A stretch of DNA of 64,000 nt, taken from contig JAWLGP010000023.1 of assembly GCA_041685045.1 (NCBI GenBank), positions 1 to 64,000 of the forward strand, read 5' to 3'. Positions 25,006 to 32,623 of the stretch are shown here, piece by piece. Under the pieces are notes generated by a model. That model had not been told where the DNA came from. It saw only the letters and a list, made by a program, of their open reading frames with translations, and did no database searches. This stretch comes from Thiohalomonas sp041685045 (GTDB lineage Bacteria; Pseudomonadota; Gammaproteobacteria; Thiohalomonadales; Thiohalomonadaceae). Each line of letters begins with the position of its first letter. The first letter of the stretch is position 1. The position numbers and the translations under genes are program-made.

Positions 25006-25760
25006 TGAAAATGCCGAGATACGCCCCTCTGCTGTTGTGGTTGGCATTGACGGTTGCCCCGTGGAGTGTGCACGCGGCAACGGAAGTCGCCGGGATCGTG
25101 CTGGTGGCCACCGGCTCCGTGACGGCGGCCCAACCCGACGGCGACATCCGTGAGTTGCGCCGCGGCGCCCGCATCTTCGTCGGCGACACGCTGAGCACCG
25201 CTTCCGGCGCCACCTTGCAGGTGCGCTTCAATGACCGGGGCATCGTCGCCCTGCGCGCCGACAGCCGTTTTGTGGTGGAGCGCTTTGAGCATACCGGCGA
25301 TCCCGTCACCGATCGCAGTGAGTTCAGCCTGCTGAAGGGCGGATTCCGTGCGATCACCGGCGCCATCGGCGAGGTCAATCCCGACGCCTACTCGATCAAT
25401 ACCCCGGTGGCCTCCATCGGTATCCGCGGCACCGAACATTTCGGCCGCTACTGCCTGGACGACTGTCTGGACCTGATGAATCAGGGCGTGGCGCCGCCGG
25501 ATAACGGCCTGTATACCGGCACACACCAGGGCCGCACCCTCATCGGCGGAAAGTCTTTCGGGCCCGGCCAGTACGGATTCACCGACCAACAGGGCAATAC
25601 CCGTCATCTCGGCCAGCCGCCGCGCATCCTGGCGCTGGATCTGCTGGCGCGCTTGCGCTTGAACACGGATGAGCTGCCGGACGAGGAAACCGGCGAGGAC
25701 GAGGAGTTTGAGATCCCGGATCCGCCCAACACGCGCACCGAGGTCGACTGCCCGCAGTGA
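25005..25760 (+). CDS. Secreted FecR-domain protein
   Basis: A 251-residue precursor whose ATG shares one base with the tpsA stop codon (TGATG), implying translational coupling. The signal peptide is about residues 1-24. The FecR domain (about 30-150) shows ATGSVTAAQPDGDIRELRRG, VGDTLSTASGATLQVRFNDR and the characteristic NTPVASIGIRGTEHFGRYC. Proteins of this type are periplasmic; beyond classical FecR signalling, many stand beside large exoproteins and are thought to help their assembly. No TonB receptor or FecI sigma factor is near, so a role in TpsA export or attachment is more likely than iron signalling (inference). The C-terminus is acidic, ending DCPQ. Confidence 0.8.
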   Translation: MKMPRYAPLLLWLALTVAPWSVHAATEVAGIVLVATGSVTAAQPDGDIRELRRGARIFVGDTLSTASGATLQVRFNDRGIVALRADSRFVVERFEHTGDPVTDRSEFSLLKGGFRAITGAIGEVNPDAYSINTPVASIGIRGTEHFGRYCLDDCLDLMNQGVAPPDNGLYTGTHQGRTLIGGKSFGPGQYGFTDQQGNTRHLGQPPRILALDLLARLRLNTDELPDEETGEDEEFEIPDPPNTRTEVDCPQ

Positions 25761-26506
25761 GTGAAGGTCACCTGCCGGTCGGGTTGCCCACCCCTCCCGG
25801 TTACCACACCGTCGTCCCGCTCGACCGAAGACGGCACGCCGGCCGTGCGCCCGACCCGGCATCGATCGCCGGATTCCAGGCGCGGCTCACCAGCGTCTAT
25901 GTGAGCGTCCCGGAGCTCCCGCTGGCGGCACTGGACTATCCGGTCGTATTCGTCGCCGATCGCAGCAGCGGCGAGTACCTGCCAGTGGCGCTGACGGCAC
26001 TCTCTCCGGGAACCAATCTGTTCGCCCCCGATGGCCGCTGGGCAGCGGACCGGTACCAACCGGCCTACGTACGCCGTTATCCGTTCTGCACCGTGCGCGT
26101 GGACCACCCCGAAGGGGCGCAGACCCTGGTCGCGGTCGATGCCGACAGTCTTCAGCCCTCTTCCGAACCGCTGTTCGATGCCGAGGGGACGGCGACCCCG
26201 GCCTGGGAAGGTTGGCAGCACACCATCGATCAGCTCGAAGGCGCTTACGAATCCACGCTGCAACTGTCACGTGCCTTACGCCGGCAACAGCTGCTGTTTC
26301 CGTTCACGGTGGAAGCCGAAGGGGCATCGGGTCGCCGCTACCGCGTGCCCGACCTGTTCCGTGTCGAACGGCATAAGCTCGAGCGCCTGCCGGCCAAGTC
26401 CTTGCGCGACCTTGCGCGTGACGGCCTGCTGGGCCCGATCTACGCCCACCTGCTGTCGTTGAGCCGTCTCGCCCGGTTGCTCGACCTGGAAGAGCGTCGG
26501 CACTGA
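25757..26506 (+). CDS. SapC-family protein
   Basis: A 249-residue soluble protein overlapping the FecR-gene stop by four bases (GTGA), so it belongs to the tps operon. Recognisable SapC-family features (PF07277, named after a Campylobacter S-layer secretion locus protein) are LDYPVVFVADRSSGEYLPVA, GTNLFAPDGRWAADRYQPAY followed by VRRYPF, and a helical C-terminus (RLARLLDLEERRH). The biochemical function of the family is unknown; its occurrence beside secretion loci suggests a cytoplasmic factor for surface-protein production or modification, such as a 2-oxoglutarate-type oxygenase fold. That latter idea is speculative. Confidence 0.75.
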   Translation: MSEGHLPVGLPTPPGYHTVVPLDRRRHAGRAPDPASIAGFQARLTSVYVSVPELPLAALDYPVVFVADRSSGEYLPVALTALSPGTNLFAPDGRWAADRYQPAYVRRYPFCTVRVDHPEGAQTLVAVDADSLQPSSEPLFDAEGTATPAWEGWQHTIDQLEGAYESTLQLSRALRRQQLLFPFTVEAEGASGRRYRVPDLFRVERHKLERLPAKSLRDLARDGLLGPIYAHLLSLSRLARLLDLEERRH

Positions 26507-26537
26507 TATACTCAACCGCCGGATCTGGAGGAGCGTC

Positions 26538-27620
26538 ATGGGCGTCGAAATCAAACTGAACGATCAACACTTCCCCATCTCGCCGGTGTTCGTCGATTTT
26601 CTCTATCGCACCATCACCGGCAAGCCGTTTACCGGCGACTGGCACGACCAGCTCAGCGAAAAGCTGAGTAGTAGTCACGTCGATATCGCCAAGAGCGCAG
26701 CAGAGCATGCCGGGGAAGTGCTCGCCTCACCCGACGGCCAGCGTTACATCGGGCGCGCCTACGCCCTGTTCGTATCCCTCATGACCGGCGACATTGCGCC
26801 GCTCCGTGACATCCAGTTCCGCTTCCATTTCGTCAACGTCATCGGCATTCCGCGCAATGGCGGCTCGTACCTGACCAAGGAGATCTACAGCGCGCTAGGC
26901 CACGACCCGGCCAGCACCCCCGGCGTAGTGGCGCACGACGGCTTTCCCGATGCCTCGCCGTTTCAGCTCGGCGCGCGCCGCAACAGCTGGATGACCAGTC
27001 TGCAGACCATGGCCGAATACCTCACCATGGTCGAGATTTTCTTCGGCCAGGAGAAACCGCGCTTCGGCAAAATTGTGGTGCCGAAAAAACTCACCAAGGG
27101 CTCCTACGCCGGGGGCTTCTTCCATCAGATCCTGGGCGAGGCGGTCGAGCACGTGCTCACGGTTCGTCACCCGGTGGCCTGCTGTATCTCCACCTATGAA
27201 AAATCCGGGGGGTGGCCGGAGGACGGCCGCTTCCGCGTCCGCAGCAACATCGAGGAGTGGATGCGTCGCGACCTTGCCTATCTGGGCCACCAGGACAGCA
27301 GCCTCGGGGCGCAGGACTATTTCGATGTCTACCTGCGCTACTGGGAACACTACCACTACTTCATCGCCACCACCGGGCTCAGCGCCGCCCGCAACATCGA
27401 GGTGGTGCCCTATGGCGCCGAAACCATGCAGCGGCAGGCGCAGCGCTACCACAACCGCTTCGAGAGCGGTCGCCAGGCCGGCGAGTTCCACGTGTTCGAC
27501 AAGCGCGATCGCCATCCGGAGTGGTTCGCCAAGGCCGAACCGGCGGTGCGCCGTGTGGCCGAATTGTGGAAGAGTGTCGGCCTGGCGTTTCCGCTGGAGG
27601 CGGTGATGGAGGCTTGGTAG
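26538..27620 (+). CDS. Sulfotransferase-like protein
   Basis: A 360-residue protein behind a strong GGAGGAG Shine-Dalgarno, 31 bases after the SapC gene. The P-loop-like PAPS-binding site is visible as FVNVIGIPRNGGSYLTKEIY near residue 105 and the 3'-phosphate-binding block as VLTVRHPVACCISTYEKSGG near residue 215, separated by the usual distance. An extra N-terminal helical region (about 100 residues) precedes the core. The likely reaction is transfer of sulfate from PAPS to a carbohydrate, lipid or tyrosine acceptor. Position behind the tps locus suggests decoration of the exoprotein or of a surface glycan, unproven. A second sulfotransferase-like gene lies 0.8 kb away on the other strand. 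Confidence 0.7.
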   Translation: MGVEIKLNDQHFPISPVFVDFLYRTITGKPFTGDWHDQLSEKLSSSHVDIAKSAAEHAGEVLASPDGQRYIGRAYALFVSLMTGDIAPLRDIQFRFHFVNVIGIPRNGGSYLTKEIYSALGHDPASTPGVVAHDGFPDASPFQLGARRNSWMTSLQTMAEYLTMVEIFFGQEKPRFGKIVVPKKLTKGSYAGGFFHQILGEAVEHVLTVRHPVACCISTYEKSGGWPEDGRFRVRSNIEEWMRRDLAYLGHQDSSLGAQDYFDVYLRYWEHYHYFIATTGLSAARNIEVVPYGAETMQRQAQRYHNRFESGRQAGEFHVFDKRDRHPEWFAKAEPAVRRVAELWKSVGLAFPLEAVMEAW

Positions 27621-27660
27621 GCGGTCGGCGGAGTTTGTCGTAGGCGCCCCCGGGCACGGG

Positions 27661-28310
27661 TTGTCGCGCCGTAATCGCGAAGCAAACGGAGGCCAGTCGC
27701 GCCACAAATCCTGTAGGAGGGCCGTACCCCCTGCGGGGCATAAATCCTTGGCGCGATTCCGGCGCACAGCGCCGGTTTCTGGCGATGCTGCGGCGGCTTA
27801 ACGCCGCCGAATCGCGCCGGGACGGCCCTCCCACAAGCTCCCGGCCGCCCGGGAGTCTTGTTTGATAGAAGCCTTCAGCACGGGTTCTCGCGCCGTGATC
27901 GCGAAGCAAACAGAGGCCAGCCGCGCCACGAATCCTGTAGGAGGGCCGTACCCCCTGCGGGGCATAAATCCTCGGCGCGATTCCGGTGCGCAGCGCCGGT
28001 TTCTGGCGATGCTGCGGCGGCTTAACGCCGCCGAATCGCGCCGGGACGACCCTCCCACAAGCTCCCGGCCGCCCGGGAGTCTTGTTTGATAGAAGCCTTC
28101 AGCACGGGTTCTCGCGCCGTGATCGCGAAGCAAACAGAGGCCAGCCGCGCCACGAATCCTGTAGGAGGGCCGTCCTCGGCGCGATTCCGGTGCGCAGCGC
28201 CGGTTTCTGGCGATGCTGCGGCGGCTTAACGCCGCCGAATCGCGCCGGGATTTATGCCCCGCAGGGGTACGACCCTCCCACAAGCTCCCGGCTGACTCCG
28301 GGACTCTTGT
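27661..28310. repeat. 224-bp tandem palindromic repeat, three copies
   Basis: Copies begin at 27661, 27885 and 28109, exactly 224 bases apart, each starting near TTSTCGCGCCGTRATCGCGA. Each copy can fold into a long hairpin: GTAGGAGGGCCGT, CGGCGCGATTCCG and the mate arm CGCCGAATCGCGCCG then ACCCTCCCACAAG. In copies 1 and 2 the 20-base block CCCCTGCGGGGCATAAATCC lies in the left arm; in copy 3 it is absent there and its complement appears in the right arm. Together with short flanks it fills the 774-base gap between convergent genes; the open frames crossing it are not genes. Confidence 0.85.
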
Positions 28311-28394
28311 TTGATAGAAGCAGCATGGGGCCGCAGCTCCGCCCAAAGCCGAATCACGCAGGATTCTATACGCCGCCTTGGAGGACCGGCGCCT

Positions 28395-28964
28395 CTAAGA
28401 CTCCGTATTTCTTTCGGCAGTTTTTTCGCTGGCGTTGTGGGCCACTTCGAACTCCGCCAAGGCGGCGGCCAGATCCCCGGTGGCGCCGATCCACTCCCAG
28501 AATTCGGGGAAATCCCGCCCCGCCGTCTCCAGATGAAACGCCATGCAGTTGGACCTGCCGCGCAGGAACAGCTCGATGTTAGCCGTAACCGTGTCGACGT
28601 AGTCCCAGGCGATCGCCAAGGCATCCGCCTCGATGTCCGCCTCCAGACCGAGGTAGATCCCTTCGGCGTAAGCCGGGAGGATCATCCCCCGTTTCCAGCG
28701 TCGCGCATAACTGCGGGCGACGCTCTCACGATCCCGCTGCAGGTGGACGTAAAAGGCGTCATCCCCGAACCGGCGCTCGAGGCGGCCGAGAAACCAGGAG
28801 AGCCGGTTGTCGGACTCGATGTGGTTCGCAGGATAGTCGAGCCGCGCCACCCCCAGGCGACCGGCACGGGTCTCGTGTCCCGCCGTGTAGTTGGTGATGT
28901 GGCGACAGGCCCGTTCGAAGGTCATGGAGCCGCAGCGGCCGGTACTTAGGATGAAGACATTCAT
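28395..28964 (-). CDS. Small sulfotransferase-like protein
   Basis: A 189-residue protein. The N-terminus MNVFILSTGRCGSMTFERAC is a textbook 5'-phosphosulfate-binding P-loop of bacterial sulfotransferases (STGRCGS). A 3'-phosphate motif is seen as YVHLQRDRESVARSYARRWK near residue 82. At under 200 residues it is short for the family, which usually needs 250-300, so it may be a minimal version. It overlaps the preceding glycosyltransferase-like gene by four bases (ATGA), so both are made from one message; together with the ThDP enzyme upstream it forms a three-gene operon. The acceptor is unknown. Confidence 0.7.
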   Translation of the reverse strand: MNVFILSTGRCGSMTFERACRHITNYTAGHETRAGRLGVARLDYPANHIESDNRLSWFLGRLERRFGDDAFYVHLQRDRESVARSYARRWKRGMILPAYAEGIYLGLEADIEADALAIAWDYVDTVTANIELFLRGRSNCMAFHLETAGRDFPEFWEWIGATGDLAAALAEFEVAHNASEKTAERNTES

Positions 28965-30781
28965 GACGGCCGTGACACCAGCACCTGCTGCCAGGCCGCG
29001 CGGTCTTCGACGAGACCGGCGATGGCCTGCACGATCGCGCACCGACGCGCATCCCGGTTCTCCCCCGGCGCGATCAGACGGTAACCGGGGGCATCCTCCC
29101 CGAAGTTGGCGCGCAGGTTATCGAAGAAGCCGCGAAACTTCGCCACCGCCGACTCCCCGCCCGGCAACTGCAGCCACCATCGCTCGGCCGCGTTGAACAA
29201 CGCTTCAGCCTGTTGCAGACGGACGGCGATCGCCTGGCGCTTTTCCTGATACTTGCGGTACATGCTCGCGGCCACCGCACCGACCACCTGGTCGATTTCG
29301 GCTGCCGATGTCTCCCGCGGATAGCCCCGCTCGATGAGTTCGCTCACCGAGAACAGCATCACGTCGCCGAAGAACTGGCGCTCGAACTCCCCGGACAGGT
29401 CCACACGGGCCGACTCCCGCGCCACGCCGGCACGGTATTCGAACGCCTCCGCGCCGGCGACCGTGCGCGTGTGCAGCAAGGGCAGATTGGCCGAGACGAA
29501 GCCCCCGCCGAGCGCTGCCCGGATCAGCCGACCCAGCACCGGGCCGGCCATTCGCAGCTTCAACGGCGCGAACGGGATGAACCAGGCCAGCCCCTCCTCG
29601 CTCACCACGTAGTTGCCGGTGTAAACGGTACGGGCCGGCTGCAGTGAAGGAAAGTCGTCGGTATGACCGTACCAGGTGATTCGGGTGGGGTGTTCGCCCT
29701 CGAAAAACCGGTCGAGCTTGTCGGCGAACCCCGCCAGGCAGGCCGTGTGGTCGTGGGCTCCATCAACCGTGCACTGGTAGTCGAAGCGCCGCGTCTTGCC
29801 CTTGAAGCCGAACAGGTCGGCCATGTCGTGATAGGCGGCATCATCCGCATCGGGTGGTGCGTCGGCGTGGAATCGGCAGGAAGTGCGCGGTGCCTCCTTT
29901 GCCAGTTGCTGGAGGAAACCGATGACGTCGTCCAGGAAGTTGGCCGCCATCACCGCCGGCGACACCGGCGGGTCGCCGACCACCTTGCCGGTAAGCACCT
30001 GTACGTCCCGCTCCGAGAAGATACGGTCGAGGTGATGGAAATAGTTCAGGGCCAGCAGGTCCCGGCTGCCACCTGCATACGGAACCCGCACCTTAAACTG
30101 CTCGTCACTGTCGACGAAGTAGAAGAGCCGTCGCTCACCGTCGGTGCACATACGGCGGGCCAGCAGGTAGGCGATGTTGCGGGTGATCGAGGCGCCCTTG
30201 CGCTGGAACCCGTCGATCTCCGGGGTGCCGACGATCGCATCGATCCGGGCCCTCAACTCCGGGTCGAGGCCCCGCAGTTCCGCCGCCTGTTCCTCGGCAC
30301 CGAAGTAGAAGGTTTCGATCCCCTGCCGATCGAAGTCGGCCGCGATCTCGCGGTTGCGGCGAATCACCGCGGCATCCTGAGAGTCATCGGCGACCACCAC
30401 CAGCACCTTGCGATATCGACCCGCCTCACAGCCGCCGTACTCGAACGCCCGACACAGCGCCAGCACGCTGTCGAGGATGTTGGTGAGGTGCTGCGGCCGA
30501 TCCGCCACCGGGATGACGATCACGAAGCGGTGACGCCGGTCGTCACCGCGCCGGGCAATCAGCTGCTCCAGTTCCCGAAACGCACGCTGATACGTGGCAA
30601 GTTCCGCCTCGTCCGGGCCGATGGCCCACAGCGCCCGCTCGATCGCCGCCAGCGCCGTTTGGTAGTGACGGATCAGCGCCTCGCTGTCGGCCGCGTCCGC
30701 CGGCACCGGCAGCACCTGGATGGCGGGCTCGCCGGCATAGCGGGCCAGCAGTTCGGACAGTGCGGTCATCTTGCCTTGCAT
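28961..30781 (-). CDS. Large glycosyltransferase-like protein
   Basis: A 606-residue soluble protein. After a helical N-terminal 80 residues a GT-A-like Rossmann core begins at HRFVIVIPVADRPQHLTNIL, a family 2 style opening, followed by KVLVVVADDSQD and a metal-binding DxD candidate in LFYFVDSDEQFKV. A C-terminal helical region (about 480-606) has no recognised motif. The gene sits between the ThDP enzyme (24 bases upstream) and the overlapping sulfotransferase-like gene, so its product probably builds or extends a glycan that is then sulfated. The first ATG is preceded by a purine-rich AGGGGGGG; a second ATG four codons on is possible. Sugar donor and acceptor cannot be deduced. Confidence 0.6.
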   Translation of the reverse strand: MQGKMTALSELLARYAGEPAIQVLPVPADAADSEALIRHYQTALAAIERALWAIGPDEAELATYQRAFRELEQLIARRGDDRRHRFVIVIPVADRPQHLTNILDSVLALCRAFEYGGCEAGRYRKVLVVVADDSQDAAVIRRNREIAADFDRQGIETFYFGAEEQAAELRGLDPELRARIDAIVGTPEIDGFQRKGASITRNIAYLLARRMCTDGERRLFYFVDSDEQFKVRVPYAGGSRDLLALNYFHHLDRIFSERDVQVLTGKVVGDPPVSPAVMAANFLDDVIGFLQQLAKEAPRTSCRFHADAPPDADDAAYHDMADLFGFKGKTRRFDYQCTVDGAHDHTACLAGFADKLDRFFEGEHPTRITWYGHTDDFPSLQPARTVYTGNYVVSEEGLAWFIPFAPLKLRMAGPVLGRLIRAALGGGFVSANLPLLHTRTVAGAEAFEYRAGVARESARVDLSGEFERQFFGDVMLFSVSELIERGYPRETSAAEIDQVVGAVAASMYRKYQEKRQAIAVRLQQAEALFNAAERWWLQLPGGESAVAKFRGFFDNLRANFGEDAPGYRLIAPGENRDARRCAIVQAIAGLVEDRAAWQQVLVSRPS

Positions 30782-30805
30782 GCGGCTACCCCCCCTTCGA
30801 CACGC

Positions 30806-32464
30806 CTAGCGTCGCGAGCTGTAACGCGGGAAGGCGTCGCGGTCGATGAGGATTTCGAGCAGGTTGATGCCGCCTTCGAAATCGGTCGTCGTGAACGCCT
30901 CCTCCAGCTCCGACGCCGTGGCGATCCGCCGATGCTGGATGCCGAAAGACCGGGCAAGGGCGGCAAAGTCGGGGTTGACGAAGTCGCAGTCGATATAGCG
31001 CTGCTGGTAGTGCTGACTCTGGTTTTTGCGGATCAGGCCCATCGCCGCGTTGTTGAACAGCACCACCGTCAGCGGCAGGTCGTAGTTCACAGCGGTCATC
31101 AGCTCCATGCAGCACATCTGGAAACCGCCGTCGCCGAGAATGGCAAAGGTCACCAGCGGCGCGGCGAAGCGGCCGCCGATGGCAGCCGGTATCGCGTGCC
31201 CGAGTGACGAGATCCCGGAATTGGGAAAATATCGGTTCTCCGCCGAGACGCTGAAAAAATTCTGGGCGAAGATCATGTTGTCGTCGAAGACCTGAATACC
31301 CCGGGGGAAGCGGGTCTCGAGGCGAGCGAAGAACTGCCGCACCAGGGCGACGCGGTCGTCGAAAATGGTAGCGGCCTCGTCGGTGGCGCCGGTAGCCGGT
31401 GGCCGTTTCCGATCGGCGCTGTATTCCGCCCCGCGGCGGCTTTCGATACGTCCGAGCAGACCGGCGAGGGTCTCTTGCAGATCACCGACCACCGCCACGT
31501 CGGCGCGGAATACCTTCTCGATCTGGGCCGGGTCGATATCCACTTGGGCAATGCGTTTGCCGCCCAGCAGGTCCTTGTCCCACAGGTAGCTGGTTCGCTC
31601 GTTGAAGCCGGCCCCGAGCACAATCAGCAGATCGGCATGCTCCACGATATGCCGATAGGCCCGACCGCTGGAGGTGACCCCCAGGCTGCCGAGCGCGAAC
31701 GGCGAATCTTCGCTGATCACGCCCTTCGCCTTCAGGCTGGTGGCGACCGGGATGTCGAGTTGGTTGCTGAACCGCTCCACCAACGGGCCGGCGCCGGCGC
31801 GAATGCAACCGTAACCGGCCACGATCACCGGATGCTCCGCAGCCATGATGAGATCGCACAGGGCATCCAGGCGAGGATTCTCCTGGTGGGCCGGATAGAG
31901 GGGGCGCTCGGTGCGCACCTGATCCAGCAGCGCGGCGTCGACCGTCTCGTTCTGTACGTTGTAGGGGAAGCTGAGCAGGACCGGACCGGGGTTGTCCGAC
32001 AACAGGGCATTAGAGGCCTGGTTCAGCACATTGGCCAGATAGTCGGTGCGCTCCACCAGCCGGTGATACTTGGTGATACCGCTGAACAGGGCACCCTGGT
32101 CGATGCTGCCGCCTTCGCCCGAGCTCTCCTGCAAGCCGCCCTTGCCGAAGATCTGGGTGGAGGTCTCGCCGGTGATGATCAGGACCGGCTGCCGATCGGC
32201 ATAGGCGTTGGCTATCCCGGTGACCAGGTTGGTGGCGCCCGGCCCCGCCGTGGCGATACAGGCGCCGATCCTGCCCGACACCCGGGCGTAGCCGCCGGCC
32301 ATGAAGGCCGCACCCTGCTCGTGCTTGGCGAGCACCGTCTTGATGCCCGATTCGTACAGACCGTCATAAACCGGCAGGATGTGGGCGCCGGGGATACCGA
32401 AGATGCATTCGATTCCCAGCCGCTCCATGTAGCGGACGATCAATTCGCTAACTTTGATTTGCAT
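30806..32464 (-). CDS. ThDP-dependent enzyme, acetolactate synthase-like
   Basis: A 552-residue member of the acetolactate synthase/pyruvate oxidase superfamily. N-terminal PYR domain: MQIKVSELIVRYMERLGIEC and the activating glutamate in AKHEQGAAFMAGGYARVSGR. The central domain begins around LVERFSNQLDIPVATSLKAK. In the C-terminal PP domain the ThDP/Mg motif is GDGGFQMCCMELMTAVNYDL with FNNAAMG. There is no small regulatory subunit gene nearby, and the operon partners are a glycosyltransferase and a sulfotransferase, so a biosynthetic role in making an unusual sugar or side chain is as likely as branched-chain amino acid synthesis. The start MQIKVSEL was chosen because the 23 residues upstream look non-homologous. 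Confidence 0.72.
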   Translation of the reverse strand: MQIKVSELIVRYMERLGIECIFGIPGAHILPVYDGLYESGIKTVLAKHEQGAAFMAGGYARVSGRIGACIATAGPGATNLVTGIANAYADRQPVLIITGETSTQIFGKGGLQESSGEGGSIDQGALFSGITKYHRLVERTDYLANVLNQASNALLSDNPGPVLLSFPYNVQNETVDAALLDQVRTERPLYPAHQENPRLDALCDLIMAAEHPVIVAGYGCIRAGAGPLVERFSNQLDIPVATSLKAKGVISEDSPFALGSLGVTSSGRAYRHIVEHADLLIVLGAGFNERTSYLWDKDLLGGKRIAQVDIDPAQIEKVFRADVAVVGDLQETLAGLLGRIESRRGAEYSADRKRPPATGATDEAATIFDDRVALVRQFFARLETRFPRGIQVFDDNMIFAQNFFSVSAENRYFPNSGISSLGHAIPAAIGGRFAAPLVTFAILGDGGFQMCCMELMTAVNYDLPLTVVLFNNAAMGLIRKNQSQHYQQRYIDCDFVNPDFAALARSFGIQHRRIATASELEEAFTTTDFEGGINLLEILIDRDAFPRYSSRR

Positions 32465-32623
32465 GCGAAGCGGTTTGGGGTCGTCCGATCCACGGGTAGG
32501 GACGAAGACCTGCGGTAATTGGGCCCGGGCCATGATAACCCAATATGGCGAGGCGACAACCCCGCCACCGGCCCCGAGGTCAGGTCGAACCTAACAGGCA
32601 CTGCTCGCGCGGGAGCCCCACAT

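Noticed and set aside
27661..28310. Possible CRISPR array or small protein genes in the 224-bp repeats
   Set aside because: The unit is long and palindromic with no unique spacers, and the open frames crossing it on both strands repeat the same non-protein-like text.
30806..32464. Calling the ThDP enzyme ilvB outright
   Set aside because: Motifs fit the acetolactate synthase superfamily, but no ilvN or ilvC is adjacent and the operon context is glycan-like, so only the superfamily is claimed.
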